Positions 26,090 to 34,310 of a stretch of 64,000 nt of DNA are shown one piece after another; the first letter of the stretch is position 1, and the number at the start of each line of letters is the position of its first letter. This DNA is from Arcicella rigui (GTDB lineage Bacteria > Bacteroidota > Bacteroidia > Cytophagales > Spirosomataceae). A program made the translations under genes and the position numbers. Location: assembly GCF_034929435.1 (NCBI RefSeq), contig NZ_JAYFUM010000001.1, positions 372,001 through 436,000 of the forward strand. Direction: 5' to 3'. The notes under the pieces are model-generated. The model did not search any database. It saw only the letters and a program-made list of their open reading frames with translations, and was not told the origin of the DNA.

Positions 26090-26252
26090 AACCTCACCCC
26101 CTGCCCCCCTCTCCTTTTGAGAGGGGGAACTTTGGAGAAACCCTTTCAAAATATTTCGTTTCAAATACAGTTCTGAAAGAAATTGATATTGAATCGAAAA
26201 TCGCTTAAACTTCTCCCCCTCTCAAAAGGAGAGGGGGCAGGGGGGGGAGGTT
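26090..26252. repeat. Pair of inverted C/G-rich palindromic repeats
   Basis: The arms 26090-26130 and about 26211-26252 are near-perfect inverted copies; the shared core CCCCCTCTCAAAAGGAGAGG is itself a hairpin (CTCTC/GAGAG around the TTTT or AAAA loop). They fill the spacer between ccoNO and ccoQ. The form resembles dispersed REP-like palindromes of Bacteroidota genomes. The C/G runs stand out strongly against the AT-rich surroundings. Confidence 0.75.
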
Positions 26253-26256
26253 ACTA

Positions 26257-28389
26257 TTATTGTTGTCCTTTTTTAATATCAGTACCTATTCTTTGTAAGT
26301 AGGCAATCATAGCGATAATTTCTTTGTCTGGTGCTACTTTGATACCTTCTTTCGCCAAGTTGTCTGAAATACCTTTTGCCTGAATTTTTAGGTCTTCTTC
26401 TGCGTGTTCGATAGCATATTCATCGTAAGGAACACCCAAAGTTTTCATCGCTTTCAATTTATCTTTGGTATTCGAGCTATTCAAAGATTGTGATAGCAAC
26501 CAATCGTAAGAAGGCATAATAGAACCCGGCGACATTGAACTTGGTTCTCTCATGTGGTGATAGTGCCAAGAGTCTGGATATTTGCCACCTTCACGATGTA
26601 AATCTGGCCCAGTTCTTTTTGAACCCCACAAGAATGGGTGGTCATACACAAATTCACCAGCTTTAGAGTACTCGCCATAACGTTCAGTTTCAGAACGGAA
26701 AGGACGAATCATTTGGCTATGGCACGAAACACAACCTTCACGGATGTACAAATCTCTACCTTGTAATTCCAATGGAGTATAAGGCTGAACAGAAGCAATC
26801 GTCGGAATATTAGATTTAATCGTTAATGTAGGAATCAATTCAATCATTGAACCAATTGCCACCATAATCAACGCACCTACTAATAATTGGATAGGTTTAC
26901 GTTCAATCCATCTATGCCAGTGAGTATCAGAGCCAGTAGCCACAAATACTTTTTCTAATGCAGGAGCTTGAGCAGCCTCGTTGGCGATTAGTTTACCTAC
27001 CAACATTGTTTTGAAGATATTATAAGCACCCAACAAAGCACCTACCAAGTATAGTACTCCACCAAAAGCACGCATCATGTACATTGGGATAATTTGAAGA
27101 GTAGTTTCCAAGAAGCTACCGTATTTCAAGTTACCTTCTGCTGTGAATTCTTTCCACATCATCCCTTGTGTAAAGCCTGAGATGTACATCGGAACAGCCC
27201 AGAACAAAATACCCAAAGTACCTAACCAGAAGTGGTAATTGATCAATTTTTTAGAGAAAATCTCGTTGCCATAAATTTTTGGAATCATGTAGTACATGAT
27301 GGCAAATGAAAGGAAACCATTCCAACCCAAAGCACCAACGTGTACGTGTGCAGGAATCCAGTCGGTATAGTGAGCAATAGCGTTGATGTTTTTCAAAGAA
27401 AGCATTGGCCCTTCAAAAGTAGCCATACCATAAGCGGTAATACCTACTACCATCATTTTCAATCTTGGGTCCTCTCTTACGCCGTCCCAAGCTCCACGAA
27501 GGGTAAGCAAACCGTTAATCATACCTCCCCAAGATGGAGCAATCAACATGATTGAGAATACTGTACCTAAAGACTGAGCCCAGTCTGGTAAACTTGTATA
27601 AAGTAAGTGGTGAGGCCCCGCCCAGATATACAAGAAAATTAAAGACCAGAAGTGAAGAATAGATAATTTATAAGAATATACAGGGCGATTCGCCATTTTA
27701 GGTAGGTAATAGTACATCAAACCTAAAAATGGAGTAGTAAGGAAGAATGCCACAGCGTTGTGTCCGTACCACCATTGTACCAAAGCATCCTGAACACCAG
27801 CGTAAATAGAATAACTTTTCAAGAATGAAATAGGTAATTCTAAAGAGTTTACGATGTGCAACATTGCCACAGTGACGAAAGTAGCGATATAAAACCAAAT
27901 GGCTACATACAAGTGACGCTCACGACGTTTGAAAATAGTACCAAACATATTAATGCCGAATACTACCCAAATCAGAGCAATTGCAATGTCAATTGGCCAT
28001 TCTAACTCTGCATACTCTTTAGAAGTGGTAATCCCTAAAGGAAGCGTAATCGCTGCCGATAAAATGATTAATTGCCAACCCCAAAAGTGAATCTGCGAAA
28101 GTAAATCGCTGAATAAACGAGCCTTACAAAGGCGTTGTAATGAATAATACACCCCAGCGAAAATAGCATTTCCTACAAAAGCGAAAATTACGGCATTAGT
28201 ATGTAATGCACGAATACGCCCAAAAGTGAAATACTGGGTTACATTGGCCGAGGGCATGAATAATTGAGTAGCAATTACCACTCCGACAAGCAAGCCCACT
28301 ATGGCAAATATGATAGAGGCAAGTGCAAAATTTCGGACGATTTTATTGTCGTACTCAAAATGTTCTACGTTGGTATTAATAGCTGACAT
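26257..28389 (-). CDS. ccoNO: cbb3 cytochrome oxidase CcoN-CcoO fusion
   Basis: A 710-residue fusion of the catalytic heme-copper subunit I and the monoheme cytochrome subunit II. The first about 480 residues are the 12-helix CcoN, including LHTNAVIFAFVGNA (heme ligand region), QWWYGHNAVAFFLTTPFLG (copper and cross-linked Tyr region) and IWAGPHHLLYTSLPDW. After a linker helix near residue 500, the CcoO part carries CVSCH at residues 553-557, followed by SQMIRPFRSETERYGEYSK, a CcoO hallmark. It reduces oxygen to water at low oxygen tension and pumps protons. Fusion is common in Bacteroidota. Confidence 0.97.
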   Translation of the reverse strand: MSAINTNVEHFEYDNKIVRNFALASIIFAIVGLLVGVVIATQLFMPSANVTQYFTFGRIRALHTNAVIFAFVGNAIFAGVYYSLQRLCKARLFSDLLSQIHFWGWQLIILSAAITLPLGITTSKEYAELEWPIDIAIALIWVVFGINMFGTIFKRRERHLYVAIWFYIATFVTVAMLHIVNSLELPISFLKSYSIYAGVQDALVQWWYGHNAVAFFLTTPFLGLMYYYLPKMANRPVYSYKLSILHFWSLIFLYIWAGPHHLLYTSLPDWAQSLGTVFSIMLIAPSWGGMINGLLTLRGAWDGVREDPRLKMMVVGITAYGMATFEGPMLSLKNINAIAHYTDWIPAHVHVGALGWNGFLSFAIMYYMIPKIYGNEIFSKKLINYHFWLGTLGILFWAVPMYISGFTQGMMWKEFTAEGNLKYGSFLETTLQIIPMYMMRAFGGVLYLVGALLGAYNIFKTMLVGKLIANEAAQAPALEKVFVATGSDTHWHRWIERKPIQLLVGALIMVAIGSMIELIPTLTIKSNIPTIASVQPYTPLELQGRDLYIREGCVSCHSQMIRPFRSETERYGEYSKAGEFVYDHPFLWGSKRTGPDLHREGGKYPDSWHYHHMREPSSMSPGSIMPSYDWLLSQSLNSSNTKDKLKAMKTLGVPYDEYAIEHAEEDLKIQAKGISDNLAKEGIKVAPDKEIIAMIAYLQRIGTDIKKGQQ

Positions 28390-28396
28390 AATTTAT

Positions 28397-28516
28397 TTAT
28401 TTCTGGTTAATTAGCTCAAAATCAATTTCTTTTAGGGCTTTGCAGCGTTTGCAGTCTTTGTCACATTTACATTTTTTGTGTTCGTGACTGTCGTGATTCT
28501 GTGTGTGATTTTTCAT
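28397..28516 (-). CDS. 39-residue His/Cys-rich peptide in the cbb3 operon
   Basis: An ATG-to-TAA frame of 39 codons lies between ccoS (8 bases upstream) and ccoNO (7 bases downstream), filling the gap exactly. The peptide begins MKNHTQNHDSHEHKKCKCDK and continues with a CKRC pair, giving four His and four Cys in the first 25 residues, then an amphipathic tail ALKEIDFELINQK. No membrane helix or signal is present. The ligand content suggests a cytoplasmic metal-binding (perhaps copper) role linked to oxidase assembly. I do not recognise a family, and translation is inferred from spacing and composition. Confidence 0.6.
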   Translation of the reverse strand: MKNHTQNHDSHEHKKCKCDKDCKRCKALKEIDFELINQK

Positions 28517-28524
28517 GGGGGGAA

Positions 28525-28674
28525 TTAGTTTGGTTCTTTGTCCTCAAATAAGATACGCATGGCGGGCGTATGCAAATCATCATTTTGTCCCTTTGACATC
28601 GACCAGAAGAAAGCTCCAAGGAAACCCAAAGCCATCAATAAACTTACGCCAATCATAAAGAAGATAATTTGCAT
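28525..28674 (-). CDS. ccoS: cbb3 oxidase assembly protein CcoS
   Basis: A 49-residue protein with one membrane helix (IIFFMIGVSLLMALGFLGAF, residues 3-22) followed by FFWSMSKGQNDDLHTPAMRI. The W-x3-GQxDDLxTP-xRxL-x-ED pattern is the CcoS signature; CcoS is needed for insertion of heme b and copper cofactors into CcoN. The usual partners ccoI (copper P-type ATPase) and ccoH are not found in this window. It is the first gene of the minus-strand cluster, divergent from hemN and sharing with it a 156-base spacer that holds an FNR-like box. Confidence 0.9.
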   Translation of the reverse strand: MQIIFFMIGVSLLMALGFLGAFFWSMSKGQNDDLHTPAMRILFEDKEPN

Positions 28675-28781
28675 TTTTTTAAGGGTTTATCAGTTTGATT
28701 TGTGGCTCAAAATTCGGATAAAAGCCTTGCTTTACCCATGAGATTAATCAGAGGGTGAACAAGGATATATCAGAACTAAAA

Positions 28782-28795
28782 CTGATAAAAATCAT
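28782..28795. promoter_or_regulatory. FNR/Crp-like operator between ccoS and hemN
   Basis: CTGATAAAAATCAT contains TGAT-N4-ATCA, the core of the FNR consensus TTGAT-N4-ATCAA. Its centre (28788.5) is about 42 bases before the start expected from the TAAATTTG element of hemN, the class II activator position. Both flanking gene sets act in low-oxygen respiration or heme synthesis. Confidence 0.6.
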
Positions 28796-28818
28796 AAGAA
28801 CAGGAAGAAACTTGCGAG

Positions 28819-28826
28819 TAAATTTG
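28819..28826 (+). promoter_or_regulatory. Candidate -7 element of hemN
   Basis: TAAATTTG matches TAnnTTTG exactly, four bases before the hemN ATG. Transcription would begin at about the start codon, giving a leaderless or nearly leaderless mRNA. No -33 TTG is seen, consistent with dependence on the activator site just upstream. Confidence 0.45.
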
Positions 28827-28830
28827 AGCT

Positions 28831-30192
28831 ATGAATACGCTGATAAACAAATACAATGTACCCGGCCCACGCTATACCAGCTATCCAACTGTCCCTTTTT
28901 GGCAGAACGATGGCTTCGGCGAATCTGCTTGGTTATCGTCTCTAACGAGTACTTTTGAAACTACCAATACTGATACTGGTATTAGCCTTTATATACATTT
29001 ACCTTACTGCGAAAGTCTTTGTACTTTTTGTGGTTGTAATAAACGCATCACCAAAAATCACCAAGTAGAGAAGCCTTATATTCAGGCTGTTTTGAAAGAG
29101 TGGGAAATGTATTTGAGCCATTTTTCTGAAAAACCCAATATCACAGAAATTCATTTAGGCGGAGGAACGCCCAGTTTTTTTGCTCCCGAAATGCTTGATT
29201 TGTTGATTAGTGGTATTCTGAAACATGCCAGCGTAAGTACTGCACATGAATTTAGTTTTGAAGGACATCCGAATAATACGTCTTTCCAGCACCTAAAAAC
29301 TTTGTACGATTTAGGTTTTACAAGAGTAAGCTTTGGCGTTCAGGACTACGACCCTGTTGTTCAAAAAGCGATTCACAGAATCCAGCCTTTTGAAAACGTA
29401 AGACAAGTAACAGAATGGAGTAGAGCCATTGGATACGAATCTATCAGCCATGATTTGGTTTTTGGATTACCTTTCCAGCAAATTTCATCTATTGAAGATA
29501 CCATCGCTAAAACCTTGGAGTTACAGCCCGATAGATTGGCTTTTTACTCCTATGCACACGTTCCGTGGATAAAAGGAAACGGACAGCGTGGTTTTAGGGA
29601 TGAAGATTTACCTTCGGCTGAATTAAAACGTCAGCTTTATGAAACAGGAAGAAACCTCTTTGAAGAAAACGGCTACGCCGAAATAGGAATGGATCATTTT
29701 GCCTTGCCACATGATTCTATGTTTAAAGCAATGCAAAATGGTACTTTAAACCGAAACTTTATGGGTTATACCACCACGCAAACCAAAGTATTATTAGGGT
29801 TGGGCGTGTCTTCTATCAGTGACTCGTGGTCGGGTTTTTCACAAAATGTTAAAGACATCGACGAGTACCAGACCATGATTGAAAATAACCAATTGCCAAT
29901 GCTGAAAGGACATATCCTAACAGAAGAAGATTTAACAATCCGCCAACAAATTTTAGACATCATGTGTCAGTTTGCCACTTCTTGGGCTGACGATGATTTT
30001 AATTTTGAAGAAAAACAAGTATTATTCAGTAAGTTAGAAGGATTCAAACAAGATGGCTTACTGACTTACGACCGAAACTCATTACAAGTAAAACCAGAAG
30101 GAAGACCATTCATTCGTAATATTTGTATGGCTTTTGATAAAAGAATGTTGCAAGAAAAAACTGAGAGAAAATTATTCTCTCAAACCGTTTAA
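28831..30192 (+). CDS. hemN: Oxygen-independent coproporphyrinogen III oxidase
   Basis: A 453-residue radical SAM enzyme that decarboxylates coproporphyrinogen III to protoporphyrinogen IX without oxygen. The start MNTLINKYNVPGPRYTSYPT is the classic HemN N-terminus. The 4Fe-4S/SAM motif CESLCTFCGC is at residues 60-69 (Cys60, Cys64, Cys67 and the extra Cys69 typical of true HemN). EIHLGGGTPSFF follows, and the C-terminal HemN domain is present. Length is normal. Placement opposite ccoS, with an FNR-like site between, fits heme supply to cbb3 oxidase under low oxygen. Confidence 0.96.
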   Translation: MNTLINKYNVPGPRYTSYPTVPFWQNDGFGESAWLSSLTSTFETTNTDTGISLYIHLPYCESLCTFCGCNKRITKNHQVEKPYIQAVLKEWEMYLSHFSEKPNITEIHLGGGTPSFFAPEMLDLLISGILKHASVSTAHEFSFEGHPNNTSFQHLKTLYDLGFTRVSFGVQDYDPVVQKAIHRIQPFENVRQVTEWSRAIGYESISHDLVFGLPFQQISSIEDTIAKTLELQPDRLAFYSYAHVPWIKGNGQRGFRDEDLPSAELKRQLYETGRNLFEENGYAEIGMDHFALPHDSMFKAMQNGTLNRNFMGYTTTQTKVLLGLGVSSISDSWSGFSQNVKDIDEYQTMIENNQLPMLKGHILTEEDLTIRQQILDIMCQFATSWADDDFNFEEKQVLFSKLEGFKQDGLLTYDRNSLQVKPEGRPFIRNICMAFDKRMLQEKTERKLFSQTV

Positions 30193-30244
30193 TTTCGTTG
30201 AGAGTTGTAAACAATTGTTGATAAGGTGTAAGTTGGAGTGATAG

Positions 30245-30287
30245 AAAGGCTTGAGTAACAAGAAATTGTTAGTTCAAGCCTTTTTTG
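30245..30287. terminator. Bidirectional terminator between hemN and the DUF4442 gene
   Basis: AAAGGCTTGA (30245-30254) pairs with TCAAGCCTTT (30274-30283), and additional TAACA/TGTTA pairing occurs inside. It ends in a T-run directly before the convergent DUF4442 stop. Confidence 0.8.
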
Positions 30288-30290
30288 TTT

Positions 30291-30794
30291 TTACTTTTTG
30301 CGTTGTTGATAATACTTTCTATCAGCAACATAAATGGTTTTGATGGCTTCGGCATAAATGGTTTGGTTTTCGTCTTCAAAACAAACCTTTAAATCAAAAA
30401 TATACTTTTGTTCTTTTTCTATCTTGTCTTTAATTTCTTCGAGTAAGTCATCACTCAGCAAAAATCTGGCATAAACCGTTTTTTTAACAGGTTTTATAAA
30501 ACTAATCTGTGCCGATTTATCCCAAACGACATAATTTTCACCTAAAATATTGATGAGTTGCACCATATAAATAGGGTCTAAAGCGGCATAAATACTTCCT
30601 CCAAAAACAGAACCTACATAATTGCGGGTTGTCCAGTCTAAGCCAATTTTAATGTGAATCTCCTTCCAGTCGCTTGATAAAAAACACACTCTTCCGCCAG
30701 AACGCCTATAAGCAGGAAATAAATTGAACCTAATTTTTTTGATTTTAGATTGAAAATCCTCCCTTTTTTCGGTTTGAAAAATAGTCTTACTCAT
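30291..30794 (-). CDS. DUF4442 hotdog-fold protein
   Basis: A 167-residue cytoplasmic protein. The RNYVGSVFGGSIYAALDPIY segment (about residues 76-95) matches the helix of the thioesterase-like hotdog fold in DUF4442, and the ISFIKPVKKTVYARFLL strand pairs with it. Members are related to PaaI thioesterases and could act on acyl-CoA, but the substrate is unknown. The gene is a single unit convergent with hemN. The start ATG gives MSKTIFQTEKRED; no membrane or signal segments are seen. Confidence 0.75.
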   Translation of the reverse strand: MSKTIFQTEKREDFQSKIKKIRFNLFPAYRRSGGRVCFLSSDWKEIHIKIGLDWTTRNYVGSVFGGSIYAALDPIYMVQLINILGENYVVWDKSAQISFIKPVKKTVYARFLLSDDLLEEIKDKIEKEQKYIFDLKVCFEDENQTIYAEAIKTIYVADRKYYQQRKK

Positions 30795-31032
30795 GAATAT
30801 AGCCTTGATGAAAATGGTATGTTAGTAAATCGTAATAAGCAAACGATATTTTACACTAAAATACTTATAATCATTTATTTAAAAAAAACGTATGTGTGAA
30901 AATAAACTGATAATTTATCGGAAAATTAACTTAAATAGCATGATGAAATTCAGTTTTAGGGCTGATATTTACAAGGATATATGTACAGAAATACATAGAA
31001 CTTTGAGTTAAAATTAAACCAATTTACAAACC

Positions 31033-31869
31033 ATGAAAAACATACTTGTAGCAACCGATTTTTCTAAAAATGCAGATAAAGCTTTGCAGCACGCCATTTT
31101 GTTGGCAAAAGCGTATCAGTCAAAAATTTATTTGATTCATACTTACCTTCCCTATTGGATGGAACCCGGCGTGTATGCGGATGCCGTAATGATGCAAGAA
31201 GCCTTAGACGAGCAGCAAAAAAGTGTGAGTGCCAAGTTTACTCCTTCTATTGAAGTACTCGAAGAGGCTGGAATTGCATACGAAACGATTCTTGAATTGA
31301 ATGACGTAACATCAGGTATTTTTGATGCTATCGAAGAGAAACAGATTGATTTGTTGGTAATTGGTAGAACAGGTTCTGGAGGATTTTTAGATAAATTAAT
31401 CGGAAGTAATGCCGCACATATCACAGCTAAGGCGAATATCCCAGTACTGGCAATTCCGAATCAAATTGAGGAGGTAAAAATCAAGCAGATTTTATACGCT
31501 ACTCAACTTGAATTTGACGAAACAGAAGTATTAACACAAGTATTTGCGATGGCGAATAAACTTGAGGCAAATGTAAATTTAGTAAAAGTAGAAGTAGCAT
31601 TTGAACCAGACGTTCAGCCCGACCAGCAGTTTTTAGCAGAAATTAAAAGCAAATTTGCCAGCGAAAAATTTGAAATTGTTATGGTAAAAGCTGGCAGTGT
31701 TACCGATGGAATTTTGACTTTGGCGAAAGTTCAAGAAGCTGATTTGATTGTTTTAGCAGCTCATCATCGTAATTTCTTATCACAAATTATCGACCCAAGT
31801 AAGTCAAAACAAGTCATTCTTCGTTCTCCATTACCAGTACTTACTTTCCAGTTGAAAGGCGATTTATAA
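31033..31869 (+). CDS. Universal stress protein, tandem UspA domains
   Basis: A 278-residue protein with two UspA domains. The first (residues 1-142) starts KNILVATDFSKNADKALQHA and ends with the ATP-binding pattern GRTGSGGFLDKLIGSNA before IPVLAIP. The second (from about residue 147) starts KIKQILYATQLEFDETEV but its late loop AAHHRNFLSQIIDPS lacks the G-x2-G-x9-G motif, so only the first domain is likely to bind ATP. Tandem Usp proteins of this kind are common near low-oxygen respiration genes in Bacteroidota. It has its own terminator. Confidence 0.92.
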   Translation: MKNILVATDFSKNADKALQHAILLAKAYQSKIYLIHTYLPYWMEPGVYADAVMMQEALDEQQKSVSAKFTPSIEVLEEAGIAYETILELNDVTSGIFDAIEEKQIDLLVIGRTGSGGFLDKLIGSNAAHITAKANIPVLAIPNQIEEVKIKQILYATQLEFDETEVLTQVFAMANKLEANVNLVKVEVAFEPDVQPDQQFLAEIKSKFASEKFEIVMVKAGSVTDGILTLAKVQEADLIVLAAHHRNFLSQIIDPSKSKQVILRSPLPVLTFQLKGDL

Positions 31870-31892
31870 GAATATATTCTTCACATTAGTTG

Positions 31893-31941
31893 AAAACCCT
31901 TTGCTTTCGATTTTGTCAAATCGTCGATTGCAAAGGGTTTT
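31893..31941 (+). terminator. Terminator of the universal stress protein gene
   Basis: AAAACCCTTTGC (31893-31904) pairs with GCAAAGGGTTTT (31930-31941), and an inner CGATTT/AAATCG can extend the stem. A T-rich tail follows. Confidence 0.8.
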
Positions 31942-32088
31942 GTTTGTTTATTTCTTAGCGTTTTACAGCGTAACCTTGTTTGATATACTTGTCAATTTAT
32001 GATTACTTTCCAACGTAGGCACACAGCCACACTTTTGTTTTAAGTAATTTATTCTATTTTTATGACAAGAACCTTTAATATTTAATCT

Positions 32089-34191
32089 ATGAGAATCCTT
32101 TCCCTGTTTTTATTATTATCATGTTTGTCAGAAGGCATTTTTGCTCAACAATCATCTCCCAAATTTTGGTGGAAGCAAAATAATTTAAGAGTAATACAAA
32201 CCAATCTTCCTGCCTACGAAGCCGCTACGCTCAATCCCGATTCCTTAGTAAAAGATTTAGTGGATTTTTCTGCTAATACGCTCATCATCAATGCAGGAGG
32301 AATCATGGCTTTTTATGATACCAAGCTGGATTTTCATTACAAGAATCCTTGGATGAAAAATAATATGTTGAAAGAAGTAGTGGATAAATGTCATCAAAAA
32401 AATATTAAGGTCATCGTTCGTTTTGACTTTAGTAGAGTTCACGAAAGTATCTTCAAGGCACATCCAGATTGGTGTTATATCTCAGCCAAGAATGAGCGTA
32501 TTATCAATACTGATATGTATGTTGTTTCAATCAACGCCCCTTATGTGCAAGAAAAGGCTTTTAAGATTATTGAAGAAGTCATAGATTTTTTTCCTGTTGA
32601 CGGAATCTTCCTAAATATGCCGGGTTATCAAGTAAATAACCCTTATGAAGGCAAATATCATGGTATCGACCAAAATGAGTATGATAAAAAACGTTTTGCC
32701 GAATACAGTAATGGAAAAACCTTACCAACAGTAGAAGATAAAGCCGACCCAGTTTTTCAAGAATACTTAGCTTTCAAAAAAAGTACCATTGAAGATTGGT
32801 CGGAGCGATTGCATAAATTAGTAAAGTCCAAGAGCGAACAAATTGCTATTTGTACTTATCTGGATAAACACGTGGACATTATTCGCCATGAATCCCAAAC
32901 CAGTAATTTGCCTTATTGGCCATATTCGGCATCGGATAATGTGAGTAATGCACGCAATTCGTTTCCAAACCATATTATCAGTAATGCAAGTATTCAGCAA
33001 ATCTCATTTCAGTCACGTTATAATGCCGCCGAACCAGAAGAAGTAAGTATCAGGTTGTACGAAAATATTGCCAATGGTTCAGGTTTAGATATGAGCATGA
33101 TGGGCGATATGCGAGGTTATGAAGACGAAAGAAATTATCCAGTGTTTAAAAAGATTTACGCTTTTCACAAAAAGCACGAAGCCTATTTCGGAAATTATAA
33201 ATCTGTTGCCAAAATAGCATTAATAGCTCCAGGTTCATGGCCAAATGGCGACCCCATGCAAGAGTACCGAGGTATTCAGTTAATGTTAAAAGAAGCACAT
33301 TTGCCTTTTGATATTATTGAAGATGCACAGCTTGCCAATGTAGCGGATAAAGTAAAACAATATCAATTAATCATCCTGCCAGAAATTACTTACCTAAAAC
33401 CAGAAGCCATAGCACTACTGAAAGAAATAAGCAAAGCAGGGACAAATATTATAGCCACCAACAGAAGTTTATTTGATAGTCCCGAAACATTGAAAGAGCT
33501 ATTCGGAGCAAAGATTATCAATAAAGACCACGACGGAACAGGCTTTTATTTACAACCAAATGATGCTAATATTCTCAAGCGTTTTACCCTGCAAAAAATG
33601 CTGTTTTGGAAATTCAATTTAGGGCTTTATGATTTATCAGGAACAGACAAAAAGCTATTTCCAATCCTAAGTAAAGGAAGACCCGGGCCGCCAGAAATCA
33701 TTGGAGGACACGACCCAATTAATTACTATGCGATGGGAATAAAAGAATTCCCACAAAGTAAAAATGTAATATTGCCCATCAATATCGGGAAGCTATACTA
33801 TTTACATGGCTACGAAGAACATAAAAATATACTTTTAGATGCGATAGATTATATATTTCCGAAAGCAAAAGAACTTGTTCAAACCGATGCACCCGAAAGG
33901 ATAGAAGTGATTTTGCAAGCCTACGGAAAAAATATAGCCAATAAAAATATCGGAAATACAGACAATGGTTTGATAGTACATCTCATCAATCTTACAGGCT
34001 TTAGTGGGAATTCTTACTTTGATGCCTTACCTGTTTATGGACGTAATTTTACAATCAAGACAAGCTTCAAGCCTTCAAAAGTATATAACTTAGCTACAAA
34101 ATCACCTGTAAAATATACATGGAAAGATGGTTTTATACATTTCCAAGTAGCTAAAATTGGCGAATACGAAGGCATTGTAATTGATAAATAA
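32089..34191 (+). CDS. Secreted glycosidase-like protein (GHL6/GH-A fold plus trimerisation-type domain)
   Basis: A 700-residue exported protein with a signal peptide (about residues 1-19, cut after FAQ). Residues 40-340 look like a TIM-barrel hydrolase of the hypothetical GHL6 or GH29/GH42-related type (VIVRFDFSRVHESIFKAHPDW, FFPVDGIFLNMPGY, SGLDMSMMGDMRGYED). Residues about 380-510 look like the beta-galactosidase trimerisation, GATase-like domain (YQLIILPEITYLKPEAIALL). A beta-rich C-terminus ends the protein. The nearest assigned function is uncertain, and no catalytic pair can be named with confidence. It may degrade a surface or dietary glycan in the periplasm or outside the cell. Confidence 0.65.
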   Translation: MRILSLFLLLSCLSEGIFAQQSSPKFWWKQNNLRVIQTNLPAYEAATLNPDSLVKDLVDFSANTLIINAGGIMAFYDTKLDFHYKNPWMKNNMLKEVVDKCHQKNIKVIVRFDFSRVHESIFKAHPDWCYISAKNERIINTDMYVVSINAPYVQEKAFKIIEEVIDFFPVDGIFLNMPGYQVNNPYEGKYHGIDQNEYDKKRFAEYSNGKTLPTVEDKADPVFQEYLAFKKSTIEDWSERLHKLVKSKSEQIAICTYLDKHVDIIRHESQTSNLPYWPYSASDNVSNARNSFPNHIISNASIQQISFQSRYNAAEPEEVSIRLYENIANGSGLDMSMMGDMRGYEDERNYPVFKKIYAFHKKHEAYFGNYKSVAKIALIAPGSWPNGDPMQEYRGIQLMLKEAHLPFDIIEDAQLANVADKVKQYQLIILPEITYLKPEAIALLKEISKAGTNIIATNRSLFDSPETLKELFGAKIINKDHDGTGFYLQPNDANILKRFTLQKMLFWKFNLGLYDLSGTDKKLFPILSKGRPGPPEIIGGHDPINYYAMGIKEFPQSKNVILPINIGKLYYLHGYEEHKNILLDAIDYIFPKAKELVQTDAPERIEVILQAYGKNIANKNIGNTDNGLIVHLINLTGFSGNSYFDALPVYGRNFTIKTSFKPSKVYNLATKSPVKYTWKDGFIHFQVAKIGEYEGIVIDK

Positions 34192-34310
34192 AGCAAAAAG
34201 GATTGAGACGACCGTATAGAGAAAACGTATCACAGAAACTTTTCAAACCACAGGCTTGTTGAGGAATTATGCAGTTTTGCATTAAAATGATAAACAAAAC
34301 AAAATTCACC

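Noticed and set aside
30900..30925. Possible FNR box before the universal stress protein gene (CTGATAATTTATCGG)
   Set aside because: The spacing between half-sites is not four bases and the second half is imperfect.
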